A stretch of 16,820 nt of DNA from Chitinophagales bacterium (lineage in GTDB: Bacteria; Bacteroidota; Bacteroidia; Chitinophagales; UBA2359). Under the pieces are notes generated by a model. That model saw only the letters and a list, made by a program, of their open reading frames with translations. It ran no database searches and was not told the DNA's origin. Location of the stretch: positions 1 to 16,820 of the forward strand of contig JAHDDN010000076.1 in the NCBI GenBank assembly GCA_020629335.1, given 5' to 3'. Of this stretch, positions 13,867-16,820 are shown piece after piece. A program made the translations under genes and the position numbers. Numbering within the stretch: position 1 is the first letter of the stretch; each line of letters opens with the position of its first letter.

Positions 13867-16820
13867 ATGAGTTACGAATATTCAGAAGATGGCCTAGTAG
13901 AACAAGCCACCCAAGATGTATTAGAAGAGTTGGATTGGCAAGTACTCACTGCATGGAAAAATGAGAGCTTTGGCAAAGACGGTTTATTAGGCAGAGAAAA
14001 TAAATCAGAAGTCATACTGAGTCGCTACTTATTGCAAGCCTTAGAAAAACTCAATCCCAACTTACCACCAAATGCCTATGAGCAAGCCATCGAGCAAATT
14101 AGCCAAAAAGTAGCTGGCAAAAGCTTGGGAAGAATCAATAAAGAAAAAAACGAACTACTTAAAAATGGCGTCCCTGTCAGCTTCACCAATGACAAAGGCG
14201 AACTAGTAAAAAAGAAACTCAAAGTTTTCAACTTTAATGACTATACAGATAATCACTTTTTAGCTGTCCGACAATTAGAAGTTGTAGGAGAACTTTACAG
14301 TCGCAGACCAGATGTAGTTGGTTTTGTGAATGGAATTCCCTTAGTGTTTTTTGAACTCAAAGCCCATCATACTGACATACGCAATGCCTATACAGAAAAT
14401 CTAAAAGATTATAAAGACGCCATTCCACACCTTTTCCATTGCAATGTTTTTATCATTTTGAGTAATGGGATAGATGCAAAAGTAGGCACTATCACGAGCC
14501 CTTATAAATTCTTTCTGGATTGGAAACGAATAGAGGAGGAAGAAGAAGGCATCGTAAAGCTGGATACCATGCTAAGAGGAACTTGTGCACCAATGCGTCT
14601 AATGGACTTGTTTGAGAACTTTCTATTATTTGATGAGTCCAGAGGAGAGGTGAAAAAACTAATGGCTAAAAATCACCAATACATAGGCGTCAATAAGGTA
14701 ATTGAAAATGTAAAAGATATTGACGATCTCAAAGGGAAGTTAGGAGTTTATTGGCACACACAAGGCAGTGGGAAGTCTTATTCGATGGTTTTCCTTTGCG
14801 AAAAAATCCATCGTAAATTAGGTGGTGCTTATACCTTCTTAATCGCTGTAGATAGAACAGAACTAGAAAACCAACTCTATGATACATTTTCAGGCGTAGG
14901 TGTAGTTAATGATAAAAACATAGTAGCAGGCAAAAAATCAGGCATCACTGGCCGAGAACATTTACGAGAGTTACTATCAGAGAATCATCGCTATGTATTT
15001 ACCTTAATCCACAAGTTTTCTATTGATCCTAAAAAGGAATCAGAATATCCACTGATTACTGATAGAAAAAATATTATTGTCATTTCCGATGAAGCGCACA
15101 GAACACAAGGCGGCACTTATGCCCGAAATATGCGTTTTCACGGCCTTCCCAATGCCTCTTATCTTGGATTCACAGGAACTCCCATCATCAAAGATGAAGA
15201 AGAGTACACCAAAAATATTTTTGGAGAATATGTCTCCGTTTACGATTTTAAAAGGGCCATAGAAGATGAAGCCACACTTCCACTTCGCTATATCAACAAA
15301 GGAGAAAAATTAGCTATTGATAATCCCGAATTGGATGAACGTATGGCAACCATTTTGGAGGATGAAAATATTAGTGAAGAACAGCAACAGAAATTGGCTT
15401 ATCTCTTCCAAAAGAACTATCCCATACTTACCTCAGAACCAAGATTAGACGCTATTGCCAAAGACTTAGTTTGGCATTTTAACGAAAGAGGCTATCAAGG
15501 AAAAGCCATGTTTGTGGCGATAGATAAACCTACTGCAGTGAGAATGTACCAACTAATTATGAAATATTGGCCTCAATATTTAAAAGAATTAGAAGATCGT
15601 ATTAAAAATGCCGAAGATGAACAAGCAGCACAAGAATTAGAAAGGAAATACGCTAAAGTAAGCGAGACAGAAGTTTGCGTAGTGGTCAGTAGCGAACAAA
15701 ACGAAGTGGATAGATTCCGAAAAATGAATTTAGACATAGCAACTCATCGAAAGAAATTAGTAGAACGTGATTTAGAAAAAGAATTCAAAGATCCTGATAA
15801 TCCATTCCGTTTAGCCATTGTATGCTCCATGTGGATTACGGGCTTTGATGCGCAATGTGTATCCACTGTATACTTAGATAAGCCCATTAAAGGCCATACC
15901 TTGATGCAAACAATCGCCCGTGCCAATAGAGTTTATGATGACGAGAAAGAAAACGGACTAATCGTTGATTACGGAAACGTATATACGCAATTAGAAAAAG
16001 CGTATTCTATTTACGGAGAAGCCACCAAAGGTCCAACAGGTGAAAAACGTTCAGGGAAGCCAGTAGAGCAATTAATTGAGTTAGCAAGTGAATTAAAATC
16101 CGCTATTCAGGAAGTTAAGAACTATTTGAAGTCTCTCAATTTCAAGCTTTCAGAGCTAAAACAGGCTAAGTTAATGGCTAAGATTGGAAAGATAAAAGAA
16201 GCAACGGATTGTGTTTGCTTAAATGAAACTACTCGGACCTCTTTTGAAATTATGGCAAGAAATGTCTTTCGGAAATATAAAGCCTTATATCCCGAAGAAC
16301 AAGTAAGACCTTTTACTAAAGATTTTAATGCCATCGAAGCCATCTACAAACAGCTCAATCAAAACGTCAAATCTGCTGATGTAACGGAAATTATGATGCA
16401 ATTGCAAGCCGTTGTGAGCGATAGTATATTTACCCAAGAAAGAACAATAGAAGAGAAGGATCTCGTATATGTTGACCTAAGTACCTTAGATTTTGAAAAA
16501 CTAAAAGCCGCCTTTGCCAAAGCAGCCCGAAAGAATACTATCACTTATGATTTACAGAAAGCTATAGAAAAGAAGCTCCAACAGATGTTGAAAGAAAATC
16601 CTTTGCGCTTAGAATTTTATGAACGTTATCAAGAGATAATTAAGGAATACAATCAAGGCAAGACATTGGAGAATACTGTAAAGGCTTTTGAAAATCTAAC
16701 TAATTACATTAAAGATTTAACCTTTGAAGAACAAAGAGTCATTCGTGAAAATTTAGGCGATCAAGAAATCCTTGCCATTTTTGATTTATTAAAAGAAGGA
16801 AAAGAACTGAGTCAAAAAGA
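13867..16820 (+). CDS. hsdR: Type I restriction-modification system restriction/translocase subunit HsdR (3' end outside the window)
   Basis: An open frame starts at ATG 13867 (MSYEYSEDGLVEQATQDVLE) and continues without a stop to the window end, 984 codons and two bases. The N-terminal PD-(D/E)XK nuclease core is Asp149 in RRPDVVGF and Glu163-x-Lys165 in LVFFELKAHH. The helicase-type motor follows: Walker A HTQGSGKS (residues 297-304), DEAH at 408-411, GFTGTP at 434-439, and motif VI QTIARANR at 681-688 with Arg685 and Arg688. A helical C-terminal region follows from about residue 740, which usually contacts the methylase core. No frameshift or missing catalytic residue is seen, so it appears functional. 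It joins HsdM2-HsdS to translocate and cut unmodified DNA. It is separated from hsdS by the palindrome cluster, so it may be regulated apart from hsdMS. Only a short C-terminal part should be missing, judging by typical family length. Confidence 0.96.
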   Translation, partial: MSYEYSEDGLVEQATQDVLEELDWQVLTAWKNESFGKDGLLGRENKSEVILSRYLLQALEKLNPNLPPNAYEQAIEQISQKVAGKSLGRINKEKNELLKNGVPVSFTNDKGELVKKKLKVFNFNDYTDNHFLAVRQLEVVGELYSRRPDVVGFVNGIPLVFFELKAHHTDIRNAYTENLKDYKDAIPHLFHCNVFIILSNGIDAKVGTITSPYKFFLDWKRIEEEEEGIVKLDTMLRGTCAPMRLMDLFENFLLFDESRGEVKKLMAKNHQYIGVNKVIENVKDIDDLKGKLGVYWHTQGSGKSYSMVFLCEKIHRKLGGAYTFLIAVDRTELENQLYDTFSGVGVVNDKNIVAGKKSGITGREHLRELLSENHRYVFTLIHKFSIDPKKESEYPLITDRKNIIVISDEAHRTQGGTYARNMRFHGLPNASYLGFTGTPIIKDEEEYTKNIFGEYVSVYDFKRAIEDEATLPLRYINKGEKLAIDNPELDERMATILEDENISEEQQQKLAYLFQKNYPILTSEPRLDAIAKDLVWHFNERGYQGKAMFVAIDKPTAVRMYQLIMKYWPQYLKELEDRIKNAEDEQAAQELERKYAKVSETEVCVVVSSEQNEVDRFRKMNLDIATHRKKLVERDLEKEFKDPDNPFRLAIVCSMWITGFDAQCVSTVYLDKPIKGHTLMQTIARANRVYDDEKENGLIVDYGNVYTQLEKAYSIYGEATKGPTGEKRSGKPVEQLIELASELKSAIQEVKNYLKSLNFKLSELKQAKLMAKIGKIKEATDCVCLNETTRTSFEIMARNVFRKYKALYPEEQVRPFTKDFNAIEAIYKQLNQNVKSADVTEIMMQLQAVVSDSIFTQERTIEEKDLVYVDLSTLDFEKLKAAFAKAARKNTITYDLQKAIEKKLQQMLKENPLRLEFYERYQEIIKEYNQGKTLENTVKAFENLTNYIKDLTFEEQRVIRENLGDQEILAIFDLLKEGKELSQK

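Noticed and set aside
13782..13964. A 60-codon open frame crossing the palindromes into hsdR
   Set aside because: It is composed of palindromic repeat sequence and out-of-frame hsdR. It shows no protein-like conservation.
10710..16820. A larger defence island with a novel system next to the type I locus
   Set aside because: No further defence-type gene is visible on the left side, where the neighbours are ordinary metabolic or unknown genes. The right side is outside the window.

Overview
The window looks like chromosomal DNA of a low-GC member of the Bacteroidota, probably a Cytophagales-type marine or soil bacterium. The clues are AT-rich coding sequence, weak or absent Shine-Dalgarno sequences, several exact copies of a TATATTTG box (fitting the Bacteroidota -7 consensus TAnnTTTG) upstream of genes, and a gene repertoire typical of that phylum (an AadS-like adenylyltransferase, a secreted SUMF1-domain protein, a DUF885 peptidase, DinB-like and PaaI-like proteins). 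Every recognisable gene is on the + strand. The genus assignment is inference.

Layout. 1-34 is the tail of what looks like a dispersed repeat. 153-2261 is a complete molybdopterin oxidoreductase. 2593-3363 is a secreted SUMF1-like protein closed by a strong intrinsic terminator (3423-3455). 3551-5441 is a two-gene operon, a membrane-anchored alpha/beta hydrolase overlapping an AadS-type aminoglycoside 6-adenylyltransferase. 5442-6620 is a gene graveyard. It holds an unrecognised reading frame that follows the aadS stop in the same frame, a degraded head of a repeat, three 9-bp tandem units, the first copy of a 157-bp dispersed repeat, a headless coding remnant, and a collapsed lipoprotein gene of serine-hydrolase type. 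6732-8939 carries intact DinB-like and DUF885 peptidase genes, and the second copy of the 157-bp repeat starts one base after the peptidase stop codon. 9157-10609 holds a GNAT acetyltransferase, a PaaI-like thioesterase and a secreted NTF2-like protein.

The right third (10710 to the end) is a type I restriction-modification locus, hsdM-hsdS-hsdR. hsdM and hsdS overlap by 4 bp. A 275-bp gap packed with GC-rich palindromes separates hsdS from hsdR, and hsdR runs off the right edge (984 codons visible). HsdM2-HsdS would methylate a bipartite target set by the two variable domains of HsdS, and HsdR would add ATP-driven translocation and cleavage of unmodified DNA.

I did not find a clearly new system. 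The least explained material is the pair of direct 157-bp structured repeats enclosing about 3 kb of remnants plus two intact genes, and the palindrome cluster inside the restriction-modification locus.
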